Source: Streptococcus oralis (lineage in GTDB: Bacteria; Bacillota; Bacilli; Lactobacillales; Streptococcaceae). From it: a DNA stretch of 64,000 nucleotides. Positions 47,728-57,130 of this stretch are shown here, in pieces. The notes under the pieces were generated by a model. It ran no database searches. It saw only the letters and a list, made by a program, of their open reading frames with translations, and was not told the DNA's origin. Location: assembly GCF_016028255.1 (NCBI RefSeq), contig NZ_CP065707.1, forward strand, positions 1,317,001 to 1,381,000, given 5' to 3'. Position 1 is the first letter of the stretch, and each line of letters opens with the position of its first letter. The translations under genes were made by a program, and so were the position numbers.

Positions 47728-48399
47728 ATGACCATAGAATGGGAAGAATTTTTAGATCCTTACATTCAAGCTGTTGGTGAATTGAAGATTAAACTTCGTG
47801 GGATTCGCAAACAGTATCGTAAACAAAACAAGCATTCTCCGATAGAGTTTGTTACTGGACGGGTGAAGCCGATTGAAAGTATTAAGGAAAAAATGAATCG
47901 CAGAGGTATTGGCTACGATACTTTGGAGCATGACTTACAGGATATCGCGGGTTTGCGGGTCATGGTGCAGTTCGTCGATGATGTTCAGGAAGTTGTTGCG
48001 ATTTTACGCAAACGCCATGATATGAGAGTAGTACAGGAACGTGACTACATCACGCATCGGAAGGCTTCGGGCTATCGTTCTTATCACGTGGTTGTCGAAT
48101 ACACGGTTGATACAATTAACGGGGCTAAGACGATTCTGGCGGAAATTCAAATCCGGACTTTAGCCATGAATTTTTGGGCTACGATTGAGCATTCGCTCAA
48201 TTATAAGTATCAGGGGGATTTCCCAGAGGAGATCAAGAAACGTTTGGAGATTACAGCTAGAATTTCTCATCAATTGGATGAAGAAATGGGGAAAATCCGT
48301 GATGATATTCAGGAAGCACAGGCTCTCTTTGATCCTTTAAGTAGAAAACTAAACGACGGTGTAGGAAATAGTGACGATACAGATGAAGAATACAGGTAA
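47728..48399 (+). CDS. relQ: Small alarmone synthetase RelQ
   Basis: 223 residues from [20 protein letters not shown] after AAAGGGAG. RelA/SpoT synthetase domain: [70 protein letters not shown]. No hydrolase or TGS domain, so it is a small synthetase making pp(p)Gpp. Overlaps nadK by 17 bases. Extended -10 TGGTATAAT at 47636-47644. Confidence 0.93.
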   Translation: MTIEWEEFLDPYIQAVGELKIKLRGIRKQYRKQNKHSPIEFVTGRVKPIESIKEKMNRRGIGYDTLEHDLQDIAGLRVMVQFVDDVQEVVAILRKRHDMRVVQERDYITHRKASGYRSYHVVVEYTVDTINGAKTILAEIQIRTLAMNFWATIEHSLNYKYQGDFPEEIKKRLEITARISHQLDEEMGKIRDDIQEAQALFDPLSRKLNDGVGNSDDTDEEYR

Positions 48400-49201
48400 A
48401 CGAATTGATCTGATTGCAAATAGAAAACCCCAGAGTCAAAAGGTTTTGTATGAGCTGAAAGACCAGTTGAAAAAACATCATTTTATACTCAACGACACCA
48501 ATCCTGACATCGTCATATCAATTGGTGGGGATGGGATGCTTTTGTCTGCTTTTCACAAGTATGAGAATCAGTTAGATAAAGTTCGATTTATTGGCGTACA
48601 TACAGGACACTTGGGATTTTACACAGATTATCGCGATTTTGAGTTGGATCAGTTGGTTACCAATCTCCAACTGGATACTGGTGCCAAGGTTTCCTATCCT
48701 GTTTTGAATGTCAAGGTGACACTTGAAAACGGAGAAGTTAAGACCTTCCGTGCATTAAACGAAGCCAGCATCCGCAGGTCTGATCGCACCATGGTTGCGG
48801 ATATCATTATTAACCACGTTCCGTTTGAGCGATTTCGTGGAGATGGTGTGACTGTTTCAACCCCGACTGGAAGCACTGCTTATAACAAGTCCTTGGGAGG
48901 AACTGTCTTGCATCCTACTATTGAAGCCTTGCAACTGACTGAAATTGCGAGTCTAAACAACCGAGTTTATCGAACACTTGGTTCTTCGATAATCGTTCCG
49001 AAGAAAGATAAAATCGAGCTTTTACCGACTCGTAATGACTATCACACGTTATCGGTTGACAATAGCATCTATTCTTTCCGAAATATAGAACGGATTGAGT
49101 ACCAAATCGACCATCACAAGATACACTTCGTAGCGACGCCAAGTCACACTAGTTTCTGGAATCGCGTCAAAGATGCCTTCATCGGCGAGGTGGACGAATG
49201 A
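48383..49201 (+). CDS. nadK: NAD kinase
   Basis: 272 residues from [20 protein letters not shown], read inside the relQ end (an in-frame GTG four codons earlier is not preferred). [14 protein letters not shown] is the GGDG nucleotide motif; [15 protein letters not shown] the second. It phosphorylates NAD to NADP. relQ-nadK-rluD overlap one another, a fixed Firmicute cluster. Confidence 0.95.
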   Translation: MKNTGKRIDLIANRKPQSQKVLYELKDQLKKHHFILNDTNPDIVISIGGDGMLLSAFHKYENQLDKVRFIGVHTGHLGFYTDYRDFELDQLVTNLQLDTGAKVSYPVLNVKVTLENGEVKTFRALNEASIRRSDRTMVADIIINHVPFERFRGDGVTVSTPTGSTAYNKSLGGTVLHPTIEALQLTEIASLNNRVYRTLGSSIIVPKKDKIELLPTRNDYHTLSVDNSIYSFRNIERIEYQIDHHKIHFVATPSHTSFWNRVKDAFIGEVDE

Positions 49202-50094
49202 GGTTCGAATTTATCACAGATGAACATGTCAAAGTCAAAACTTTTCTGAAGAAACACGAGGTTTCTAAAGGACTGTTGGCTAAGATAAAGTTTCGAGGTG
49301 GGGATATTCTGGTCAATGATCAACCTCAAAATGCAACTTATCTCTTAGATGTTGGAGACAGGGTTACCATTGATATTCCAGCAGAGGAAGGCTTTGAAAC
49401 TCTTGAAGCCATTGATCGTCCTCTAGATATCTTGTATGAAGATGACCATTTTCTGGTTTTAAATAAGCCTTATGGAGTTGCTTCCATCCCCAGTGTCAAT
49501 CACTCTAATACCATTGCAAATTTCATCAAGGGCTACTATGTCAAGCGGGAATATGAAAACCAGCAGGTTCATATCGTGACTAGGCTTGATAGAGATACTT
49601 CTGGATTGATGCTCTTTGCCAAGCACGGCTATGCTCATGCACGTTTAGACAAGCAACTGCAACGAAAGTCTATCGAAAAACGTTATTTCGCTTTGGTTAA
49701 GGGCGATGGGTTTTTGGAGCCAGAAGGGGAAATTATTGCCCCGATTGCGCGTGATGTGGACTCCATTATCACGAGACGGGTCGCCAAAGGTGGGAAATAC
49801 GCTCATACGTCTTACAAAGTTGTAGCGTCTTATGGAAATATTCACCTAGTCGATATTCGCCTGCATACTGGTCGAACTCATCAGATCCGAGTGCATTTTT
49901 CTCATATCGGCTTTCCTTTGTTGGGAGATGATCTCTATGGTGGCAGCCTAGAAGATGGTATTCAACGCCAGGCTCTGCATTGCCATTCCTTATCCTTTTA
50001 TCATCCCTTCTTAGGGCGTCAGCTGGAGCTGGAAAGCCCTTTGCCAGATGATTTTAACAATCTTATTATTCAGTTATCAACTAATACTCTTTAA
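49198..50094 (+). CDS. rluD: RluD-family 23S rRNA pseudouridine synthase
   Basis: 298 residues, ATG overlapping the nadK stop (ATGA). An S4-like RNA-binding N-terminus, then [20 protein letters not shown] with the catalytic aspartate, and the closing [23 protein letters not shown]. The RluA/RluC/RluD group isomerises uridines in 23S rRNA; which sites is not readable. Confidence 0.88.
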   Translation: MRFEFITDEHVKVKTFLKKHEVSKGLLAKIKFRGGDILVNDQPQNATYLLDVGDRVTIDIPAEEGFETLEAIDRPLDILYEDDHFLVLNKPYGVASIPSVNHSNTIANFIKGYYVKREYENQQVHIVTRLDRDTSGLMLFAKHGYAHARLDKQLQRKSIEKRYFALVKGDGFLEPEGEIIAPIARDVDSIITRRVAKGGKYAHTSYKVVASYGNIHLVDIRLHTGRTHQIRVHFSHIGFPLLGDDLYGGSLEDGIQRQALHCHSLSFYHPFLGRQLELESPLPDDFNNLIIQLSTNTL

Positions 50095-50136
50095 AATCTA
50101 TTTTGAGTATAATTAATTATCTTAAAGGAGAAACTC

Positions 50137-51111
50137 ATGGAAGTTTTTGAAAGTCTGAAAGCCAGTTTAGTTGGCAAAAATGCTCGTATTGTTCTACCTG
50201 AAGGGGAAGAACCACGTATCCTTCAAGCAACAAAACGCTTAGTAAAAGAAACGGAAGTTGTTCCTGTTTTGCTTGGAAACCCTGCAAAAATTAAAATTTA
50301 TCTTGAAATCGAAGGGATCATGGATGGTTATGAAGTGATTGATCCACATCATTATCCTCAATTTGAAGACATGGTGGTTGCACTCGTAGAACGTCGTAAA
50401 GGAAAAATGTCGGAAGAAGAAGCACGTCAGGTTTTACTAGAAGATGTCAACTACTTTGGTGTTATGCTTGTCTATATGGGCTTGGTAGATGGAATGGTAT
50501 CAGGTGCTATTCACTCAACAGCTTCAACAGTTCGTCCTGCTCTTCAAATTATCAAAACGCGTCCAAATGTAACTCGTACTTCAGGAGCTTTTCTTATGGT
50601 GCGTGGTACAGAACGTTACTTGTTTGGTGACTGTGCCCTTAATATTAATCCTGATGCAGAAGCTTTGGCTGAAATTGCTATTAACTCTGCAATTACTGCC
50701 AAAATGTTTGGGATTCAACCCAAAATCGCTATGCTAAGCTATTCTACAAAAGGTTCTGGTTTTGGTGATAGTGTTGATAAGGTGGTTGAAGCAACTAAAT
50801 TAGCACACGATCTACGTCCAGACCTTGAGATTGATGGGGAATTGCAATTTGACGCAGCTTTCGTCCCAGAAACAGCAGCACTAAAAGCTCCAGGTAGCAA
50901 TGTAGCAGGTCAAGCAAATGTCTTCATCTTCCCAGGTATCGAAGCAGGAAATATCGGCTACAAAATAGCTGAACGTCTAGGTGGTTTTGCAGCTATCGGT
51001 CCCGTTCTACAAGGATTGAATAAACCAGTCAACGACCTATCACGTGGATGTAACCCAGATGATGTTTACAAATTGACTCTCATCACAGCAGCTCAGGCGA
51101 TCAATCAATAA
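50137..51111 (+). CDS. pta: Phosphate acetyltransferase
   Basis: 324 residues, short form without the N-terminal DRTGG domain. LPEGEEPRILQATKRL, the SGAIHSTASTVRPALQIIKT CoA/phosphate loop and AFVPETAALKAPGSNVAGQA are PTA signatures. It converts acetyl-CoA to acetyl phosphate, which in streptococci gives ATP via AckA and is itself a phosphodonor. AAAGGAG before the start; own TATAAT upstream. Confidence 0.95.
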   Translation: MEVFESLKASLVGKNARIVLPEGEEPRILQATKRLVKETEVVPVLLGNPAKIKIYLEIEGIMDGYEVIDPHHYPQFEDMVVALVERRKGKMSEEEARQVLLEDVNYFGVMLVYMGLVDGMVSGAIHSTASTVRPALQIIKTRPNVTRTSGAFLMVRGTERYLFGDCALNINPDAEALAEIAINSAITAKMFGIQPKIAMLSYSTKGSGFGDSVDKVVEATKLAHDLRPDLEIDGELQFDAAFVPETAALKAPGSNVAGQANVFIFPGIEAGNIGYKIAERLGGFAAIGPVLQGLNKPVNDLSRGCNPDDVYKLTLITAAQAINQ

Positions 51112-51119
51112 AGAAATGG

Positions 51120-51151
51120 AGTCTCTTCCTCTAGTAGAAGAGGCTTTTTTA
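51120..51151 (+). terminator. Terminator after pta
   Basis: AGTCTCTTC ... GAAGAGGCT stem followed by TTTTTT, nine bases after the pta stop. Confidence 0.7.
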
Positions 51152-51182
51152 GCACAAAGAAAAGGACAGTTAGAAGCTTCTA

Positions 51183-51191
51183 TGTTATACT
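51183..51191 (+). promoter_or_regulatory. Leaderless extended -10 promoter of mutY
   Basis: TGTTATACT, then AGATAT and the ATG at 51198. An AGGACA (51163-51168) is at 17 bases. No ribosome site precedes the ATG. Confidence 0.6.
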
Positions 51192-51197
51192 AGATAT

Positions 51198-52376
51198 ATG
51201 TTAGATTTGAAAGAATACGGTGTTGACATGTGGACGGAGGAGAAGATTTCCTCTTTCCGCGAGAAACTCCTCAACTGGTATGATGAAAACAAGCGAGATT
51301 TGCCTTGGCGGAGAAGTAAAAATCCTTATCACATCTGGGTATCTGAAATCATGCTCCAGCAGACCAGAGTGGATACAGTTATTCCCTACTACGAACGATT
51401 CTTGGACTGGTTTCCAACTGTGGAAAGTTTGGCTAATGCGCCTGAAGAGCGTCTGCTAAAAGCATGGGAGGGGCTGGGCTATTATTCCCGAGTGCGTAAT
51501 ATGCAGGTTGCGGCTCAGCAGATTATGGCTGACTTTGGTGGTCAATTTCCAAACACCTATGAAGGAATTTCCAGTCTGAAAGGGATTGGTCCTTATACTG
51601 CGGGAGCAATTTCCAGTATCGCTTTTAATTTACCCGAGCCAGCAGTTGATGGCAATGTCATGCGAGTTTTGTCTCGCTTGTTTGAGGTTAATCATGATAT
51701 CGGAGTTCCCAGCAATCGAAAGATCTTCCAAGCTATGATGGAAATCTTGATTGATCCAGAACGGCCAGGTGACTTTAATCAAGCCTTGATGGACTTGGGT
51801 TCTGACATAGAGGCACCAGTTAATCCTAGACCAGAAGAAAGCCCTGTTAAGGAATTTAGCGCAGCCTATCAGAATGGCACAATGGATATTTATCCGATTA
51901 AAGAACCCAAGAAAAAGCCTCTCCCAATCTATCTCAAGGCTTTGGTTGTGCGCAATGGCCGCGGTCAATATCTACTTGAGAAAAACGAAAGTGAGAAACT
52001 GCTAGGTGGTTTTTGGCATTTCCCCTTGATAGAAGTAGAGGAGTTTTCACAGGAAGAGGAACAGCTGAATCTATTTGCTCAGGTCGCTGAAAAAAGCGTT
52101 GCTTTCGGTCCAACACCCCAAGAAAGTTTTGAGCAAGATTATGATTTAGAAGTTGATTGGTCCCATCAAGTATTTGATCAAGTCAAGCATGTCTTTAGTC
52201 ATCGGAAATGGCATATTCAAATCCTAGCGGGTCAGGTGACAGAATCAAAACAGTTTTCTGACAGAGAAATTCGCTGGGTTTCTTCTCAGGAATTTTCTGA
52301 TTATCCATTTGCTAAACCTCAACAAAAGATTTGGCAGGCTTATAAAACAGTTCTTGAAGATGAGGGCTGGAATTAG
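51198..52376 (+). CDS. mutY: A/G-specific adenine glycosylase MutY, without the Fe-S cluster ligands
   Basis: 392 residues. DLPWRRSKNPYHIWVSEIML holds the start of the catalytic core, LKGIGPYTAGAISSIAFNLP the helix-hairpin-helix and the lysine/aspartate region (VDGNVMRVLSR). Where other MutY proteins have four cysteines (C-x6-C-x2-C-x5-C) this one reads DLGSDIEAPVNPRPEESPVK, with none. A C-terminal Nudix-like 8-oxoG recognition domain follows (residues about 240-385). It removes adenine opposite 8-oxoguanine. The start at 51198 is chosen because the promoter implies a leaderless mRNA; MWTEEKIS at 51228 is an alternative. Confidence 0.93.
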   Translation: MLDLKEYGVDMWTEEKISSFREKLLNWYDENKRDLPWRRSKNPYHIWVSEIMLQQTRVDTVIPYYERFLDWFPTVESLANAPEERLLKAWEGLGYYSRVRNMQVAAQQIMADFGGQFPNTYEGISSLKGIGPYTAGAISSIAFNLPEPAVDGNVMRVLSRLFEVNHDIGVPSNRKIFQAMMEILIDPERPGDFNQALMDLGSDIEAPVNPRPEESPVKEFSAAYQNGTMDIYPIKEPKKKPLPIYLKALVVRNGRGQYLLEKNESEKLLGGFWHFPLIEVEEFSQEEEQLNLFAQVAEKSVAFGPTPQESFEQDYDLEVDWSHQVFDQVKHVFSHRKWHIQILAGQVTESKQFSDREIRWVSSQEFSDYPFAKPQQKIWQAYKTVLEDEGWN

Positions 52377-52432
52377 CCATTTGTGCCTTCTTTACATTTT
52401 TTTGTTATAATAGATAGAGAAAAGGTGAACAT

Positions 52433-53140
52433 ATGAAAAAAATATTAGTTGTAGATGATGAGAAACCAATCTCAGATATTATTAAGTTTAATATGACCAA
52501 GGAAGGTTATGAGGTTGTAACGGCCTTTAACGGTAGAGAAGCTATCGAGCTATTTGAGGCAGAGCAACCAGACATTATTATCCTAGACTTGATGCTACCT
52601 GAAATTGATGGTTTAGAAGTAGCCAAAGCCATTCGTAAGACGAGTAGTGTGCCTATCATTATGCTCTCAGCCAAGGATAGTGAGTTTGACAAGGTTATTG
52701 GTTTGGAGTTAGGTGCAGATGATTATGTCACAAAGCCTTTCTCAAACCGTGAATTGCAGGCGCGTGTCAAGGCATTACTCCGTCGTACAGATCTCGCTTC
52801 AGCTGATAGTCAAGAGTCTGATGAAAAGAAATCCCAACCCCTACAGATTGGCGATTTGGAAATTCTGCCGGACGCTTACGTAGCCAAAAAATATGGTGAG
52901 GAATTAGAGTTGACTCATCGTGAGTTTGAGCTCTTGTACCACTTGGCTTCCCATATTGGACAAGTCATTACTCGTGAACACTTACTTGAGACTGTTTGGG
53001 GCTATGATTATTTTGGTGATGTTCGTACAGTAGACGTGACCATCCGACGTTTGCGTGAAAAGATTGAAGATGCTCCAAGCCGTCCAGAATACATCCTAAC
53101 ACGTCGTGGTGTGGGGTACTATATGAGAAATAATGATTGA
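52433..53140 (+). CDS. vicR: Essential response regulator VicR (WalR/YycF)
   Basis: 235 residues. Receiver domain with D8/D9, phosphoacceptor D52 ([11 protein letters not shown]) and K101-like KPFSNREL; OmpR-type winged helix at the C-terminus ([40 protein letters not shown]). It controls peptidoglycan hydrolase genes such as pcsB in streptococci. TTTACA and TGTTATAAT promoter just upstream; overlaps vicK by eight bases. Confidence 0.97.
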   Translation: MKKILVVDDEKPISDIIKFNMTKEGYEVVTAFNGREAIELFEAEQPDIIILDLMLPEIDGLEVAKAIRKTSSVPIIMLSAKDSEFDKVIGLELGADDYVTKPFSNRELQARVKALLRRTDLASADSQESDEKKSQPLQIGDLEILPDAYVAKKYGEELELTHREFELLYHLASHIGQVITREHLLETVWGYDYFGDVRTVDVTIRRLREKIEDAPSRPEYILTRRGVGYYMRNND

Positions 53141-54482
53141 AGATATTAGACAAACGATTCTGACCAGTGATTTTATCTTTATTTTGATTTTGCTGGGCTT
53201 TATCTTGGTGGTCACCTTGCTATTGCTAGAAAATCGCCGTGATAATATTCGACTAAAGCAGATTAATCAAAAGATTAAAGATTTAATTGCAGGAGATTAT
53301 TCTCGAGTTTTGGATATGCAGGGAAGCTCTGAAATTACCAACATCACCAATAACCTCAATGATTTGTCTGAGGTCATTCGTTTAACGCAGGAAAATCTGG
53401 AGCAAGAAACAAAAAGGCTTAACAGTATTCTTTCTTATATGACAGATGGAGTTCTTGCAACCAATCGCCGTGGTCAGATTACTATGATTAACGATATGGC
53501 TAAGAAACAGCTGGGTATCGTAAAAGAAGAAGCATTGAACAAAAGCATCCTCGAATTGCTTAAGATAGAGGAAGAGTATGAACTGCGTGACCTCATTACA
53601 CAGATTCCCGAATTGATGATTGATTCCCAAAATGCTAATGGAGAATATCTTAGCCTTCGTGTGCGTTTTGCACTCATTCGTCGTGAGTCTGGATTCATCT
53701 CTGGTTTGGTTGCCGTTTTGCACGATACGACCGAACAGGAGAAGGAGGAGCGCGAACGGAGACTCTTCGTGTCCAATGTTAGCCATGAGTTGAGGACTCC
53801 TTTGACGAGTGTTAAATCTTATCTTGAAGCCTTAGACGAGGGAGCCTTATATGATCCTGTTGCTCCTGATTTTATCAAGGTTTCGCTTGATGAAACCAAC
53901 CGTATGATGCGGATGGTGACAGATCTCTTGCATCTCTCTCGTATTGATAATGCGACCACTCAATTGGATGTGGAATTGATTAATTTTACAGCCTTCATCA
54001 CCTTTATCCTCAATCGTTTCGATAAGATGAGGAGCCAGGATGAAGAGAAAAAATATGAGCTGGTTAGAGATTACCCAATCAATTCAGTTTGGATCGAAAT
54101 CGATACTGATAAGATGACCCAGGTGATTGATAATATTCTCAACAATGCCATCAAGTACTCACCAGATGGTGGAAAAATCACTGTCAGCATGAAAACTACT
54201 GATGACCAGATGATTTTATCCATAAAAGACCAAGGTCTAGGTATTCCAAAGCAAGATTTGCCGAAGATTTTCGACCGTTTTTACCGTGTGGATCGCGCAA
54301 GAAGTCGTGCTCAAGGTGGAACTGGTCTAGGTCTAGCTATCGCCAAGGAAATCATCAAACAACACAATGGCTTTATTTGGGCCAAAAGTGAATACGGTAA
54401 GGGCTCAACCTTTACCATAGTGCTCCCTTATGATAAGGATGCCGTAAAAGAAGAAATATGGGAGGACGAAATAGAAGACTAG
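53133..54482 (+). CDS. vicK: Sensor histidine kinase VicK (WalK/YycG)
   Basis: 449 residues with a single transmembrane helix (about 12-32), a streptococcal trait, then HAMP, a PAS domain (about 100-200), HisKA with H218 in [20 protein letters not shown] and an ATPase domain ([47 protein letters not shown]). It is both kinase and phosphatase for VicR. Second gene of vicRKX. Confidence 0.97.
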   Translation: MIEDIRQTILTSDFIFILILLGFILVVTLLLLENRRDNIRLKQINQKIKDLIAGDYSRVLDMQGSSEITNITNNLNDLSEVIRLTQENLEQETKRLNSILSYMTDGVLATNRRGQITMINDMAKKQLGIVKEEALNKSILELLKIEEEYELRDLITQIPELMIDSQNANGEYLSLRVRFALIRRESGFISGLVAVLHDTTEQEKEERERRLFVSNVSHELRTPLTSVKSYLEALDEGALYDPVAPDFIKVSLDETNRMMRMVTDLLHLSRIDNATTQLDVELINFTAFITFILNRFDKMRSQDEEKKYELVRDYPINSVWIEIDTDKMTQVIDNILNNAIKYSPDGGKITVSMKTTDDQMILSIKDQGLGIPKQDLPKIFDRFYRVDRARSRAQGGTGLGLAIAKEIIKQHNGFIWAKSEYGKGSTFTIVLPYDKDAVKEEIWEDEIED

Positions 54483-54483
54483 A

Positions 54484-55293
54484 ATGAGTGAAATAGGCTT
54501 TAAATACAGTATTTTAGCATCAGGTTCCAGTGGAAATTCCTTTTATCTGGAAACCCCAAAAAAGAAAATCTTAGTGGATGCAGGCTTGTCTGGTAAGAAA
54601 ATTACCAGTCTCTTGAGTGAAATCAACCGCAAACCTGAGGATCTGGATGCGATTTTGATTACGCATGAGCATTCCGACCATATTCATGGAGTCGGTGTAT
54701 TGGCTCGTAAGTATGGTATGGACCTTTACGCTAATGAGAAAACTTGGCAGGCTATGGAAAATAGCAAGTACCTCGGCAAGGTGGATTCATCGCAGAAGCA
54801 CATTTTTGAAATGGGTAAAACCAAAACCTTTGGTGACATCGACATCGAGAGTTTTGGTGTTAGCCATGATGCAGTCGCACCTCAGTTTTATCGCTTTATG
54901 AAAGATGACAAGAGTTTTGTCATGTTGACCGATACAGGTTATGTTAGTGACCGTATGGCAGGGATTGTCGAGAATGCTGACGGTTATCTCATCGAGTCCA
55001 ACCACGATGTGGAAATCTTGAGAGCAGGTTCTTATGCTTGGCGACTCAAACAGCGAATTCTATCGGATATCGGTCACCTTTCTAACGAAGACGGTGCTGA
55101 GGCCATGATTCGTGCAATGGGAAATCGAACCAAGAAAATCTATCTTGGTCACTTGTCCAAAGAGAACAATATTAAGGAGCTGGCTCATATGACTATGGTC
55201 AACCAGCTAGCACAAGCTGATCTGGGAGTCGGAGTTGACTTTAAGGTTTACGACACTTCTCCAGATACCGCAACACCATTGACAGATATATAG
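54484..55293 (+). CDS. vicX: Metallo-beta-lactamase fold protein VicX (YycJ/WalJ)
   Basis: 269 residues. The metal motif THEHSDHIHGVGVLARK and later residues (LTDTGYVS, ESNHDVEIL, YLGHLSKENN) complete a binuclear site; GSSGNSFYLE is the typical start. The family has 5'-3' exonuclease or nuclease-like relatives; in streptococci VicX tunes VicRK output and competence. Third gene of the operon. Confidence 0.94.
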   Translation: MSEIGFKYSILASGSSGNSFYLETPKKKILVDAGLSGKKITSLLSEINRKPEDLDAILITHEHSDHIHGVGVLARKYGMDLYANEKTWQAMENSKYLGKVDSSQKHIFEMGKTKTFGDIDIESFGVSHDAVAPQFYRFMKDDKSFVMLTDTGYVSDRMAGIVENADGYLIESNHDVEILRAGSYAWRLKQRILSDIGHLSNEDGAEAMIRAMGNRTKKIYLGHLSKENNIKELAHMTMVNQLAQADLGVGVDFKVYDTSPDTATPLTDI

Positions 55294-55309
55294 ACTGGAA
55301 ATGAAATGA

Positions 55310-56248
55310 ATGGAAAAAGAAAAAGTAATAGGTTTTTTAAAATTTTCGGATTTTAATGTTGAAAAAGGATGTAAAAAAAATCATTTTGAGAAACTGATAG
55401 ATGGTGAACTCTTTTTTGCCAATTATTCATGGTTTGGAGAAAATGGTACAAAAGCACAGATGGCAAAAGAAGGAAGTGCTGAAAGAGTTGAATTTTTAAA
55501 AGTTGCCGGAAGTTCTGTAACGATTAATCCAAGATATTCAATGGTAAATCCTATTGGAATAAAATATAAGAGTTCTGAAGAAATTATAATTAATTCTACA
55601 ATGCTATATTCCTTAAGAGAAAGAGATTTAGTTAAAAAGGATAAGGTGAAAGAGATTATGAGTACACTCTTCCCAGATAGTGATGTTGTTATCTATCCTG
55701 AAGTTTATAAAAAAAAAGACGAATCAAAAAATCATTATGAATTCGATAAAATTAACATCAAGTTTCAAAGTGATAGTGCTAATTGGAAGATATGTTGTTT
55801 TGTCATGATTACTGAGAATGATATAACACTAGATAGAAAATTAAAAACGGAGTTTTTGGAATCTTTAAAAAAAAGAGATTCAGAAAGAGGAAGTATAGCT
55901 TATGATGAAAATGAGAAAGAAAGACCCTGGATAATGTTGCCACCACCTCTTTTAGGTAAACTATTTCGAAAGTATCCCAATCTTAATTGTGGGCCAATAG
56001 AGTATTATGCAAGGGATAAGTATCCTTTTACTATTAATCAAATTAAACAAGACCCAAACTATTTAATACTGGCAAAGGAAGATTCTTATAAAAATCAAAA
56101 AGAATTTAGGATTTTTGTTGGAGGACCAAATAATAGCTTTAGTTCAATTGAGGGCAATATATTAAAAATTAATTGGCGGAAAAACATTACTTATGGGACA
56201 AACTTTAAAAAACTTGAGAATACGACTCTTAATGCTAATTATAGATAA
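55310..56248 (+). CDS. AT-rich orphan protein inserted behind vicX, possibly DUF2971-like
   Basis: 312 residues, 16 bases after the vicX stop, with a weak ribosome site (GGAAATGAAATGA). N-terminus KFSDFNVEKGCKKNHFEKLI then GELFFANYSWF, and near the end LAKEDSYKNQKEFRIFVGG, echo the order of DUF2971 proteins (edge strand, then E-x-R-I strand), but the central W..Y motif is absent. Composition is much more AT-rich than vicRKX and codon use differs, so it looks acquired. It would be transcribed from the vic promoter unless it has its own. Confidence 0.6.
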   Translation: MEKEKVIGFLKFSDFNVEKGCKKNHFEKLIDGELFFANYSWFGENGTKAQMAKEGSAERVEFLKVAGSSVTINPRYSMVNPIGIKYKSSEEIIINSTMLYSLRERDLVKKDKVKEIMSTLFPDSDVVIYPEVYKKKDESKNHYEFDKINIKFQSDSANWKICCFVMITENDITLDRKLKTEFLESLKKRDSERGSIAYDENEKERPWIMLPPPLLGKLFRKYPNLNCGPIEYYARDKYPFTINQIKQDPNYLILAKEDSYKNQKEFRIFVGGPNNSFSSIEGNILKINWRKNITYGTNFKKLENTTLNANYR

Positions 56249-56363
56249 TTTATTTTTTGTAATACCATTATTTAAAATTTAATAGCGTCTTTTCTATTGG
56301 GGAATTCAAGATAACAAAATTTAATTTTGATAATACGAGGTTCAAAAAAGTTTTCGTAATCCT

Positions 56364-56412
56364 AAAAACGCATAACATCAGGTGCTTACCGCTCTGATGT
56401 TATGCGTTTTTT
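56364..56412 (+). terminator. Strong terminator behind the orphan gene (end of vic transcript)
   Basis: Perfect stem AAAACGCATAACATCAG / CTGATGTTATGCGTTTT, 12-base loop, T tail. The stretch 56413-56660 holds nothing further that I can support. Confidence 0.88.
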
Positions 56413-56671
56413 CGTGAACATACTTATTAGATTAATACTCATTTAAAATCAAAAAGAGCAGAAATTTTCACCGAGCAAACAGATATATTATATTTTTTGC
56501 TAAAAACCTTTCGTTGATCTTCTAGAATACAGTAGAGTACATTGATTAGCTGGTAAAATTCCAAGGTAATACTTGGACCACGATATTTCTTAAACAAGTC
56601 TGTTAACAAAAAAGTGCACTTTGATTTTAATTTGAGTATAATTTCAAAAAGTTGAATTATCACCCAGCCTT

Positions 56672-57019
56672 TTACAATCCTGCGAAATCTTTGATTTCTT
56701 GTGCTGACATTGCAGAGTCGCAACGGACTTTGATTTGGCCATCTGCAACATGAACAAATCCTGGAACAGTCGGGATTCCATAGCGTGAACGGAAATCTTG
56801 TAAGGCTTCCAACTGACTTGGTTCTTCACTGTTGATGAAGTAGATGTGGGATTTGGTTTCAGCTACAACGCCAGCCAAAGTACCGGCAAATTTACGGCAG
56901 TAAGGGCAAGTTTTGCGACCGATAAAGAAGGTCGCAGTTTCGTTTTTATCAAGAGCATCTTGCGCACGCGCAACTGTAGTGACTTCAAGGTCTTTGATGT
57001 TTTCTAAAAATTGTTCCAT
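56672..57019 (-). CDS. bta: Thioredoxin-fold protein, bacteriocin transport accessory type
   Basis: 115 residues. A C-x-x-C active site in FFIGRKTCPYCRKFAGTL and the cis-proline region GIPTVPGFVHV define a thioredoxin fold. No signal peptide, so cytoplasmic. Similar proteins are named bacteriocin transport accessory protein (Bta/PedC) although no bacteriocin genes are nearby; a general disulfide or redox role is as likely. Sits beside pgm as in pneumococcus. Confidence 0.85.
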   Translation of the reverse strand: MEQFLENIKDLEVTTVARAQDALDKNETATFFIGRKTCPYCRKFAGTLAGVVAETKSHIYFINSEEPSQLEALQDFRSRYGIPTVPGFVHVADGQIKVRCDSAMSAQEIKDFAGL

Positions 57020-57090
57020 GAGATTACCTCGCTTTCATTGATAAGTCTAGTATGCCATAAAGTTTCCAAAAATGCTTAGATTTGATACGA

Positions 57091-57120
57091 AAAAAAGATG
57101 AGATTGGTTGGTCTCATCTT
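57091..57120 (-). terminator. Terminator after pgm
   Basis: AAGATGAGA / TCTCATCTT stem with a T run on the minus strand, ten bases past the pgm stop. Confidence 0.75.
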
Positions 57121-57130
57121 ATATAGATTT

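Noticed and set aside
56439..56723. 94-codon minus-strand frame overlapping bta
   Set aside because: Shares most of its start with the bta end in another frame, is Leu/Lys/Phe-rich low-complexity and has no ribosome site.
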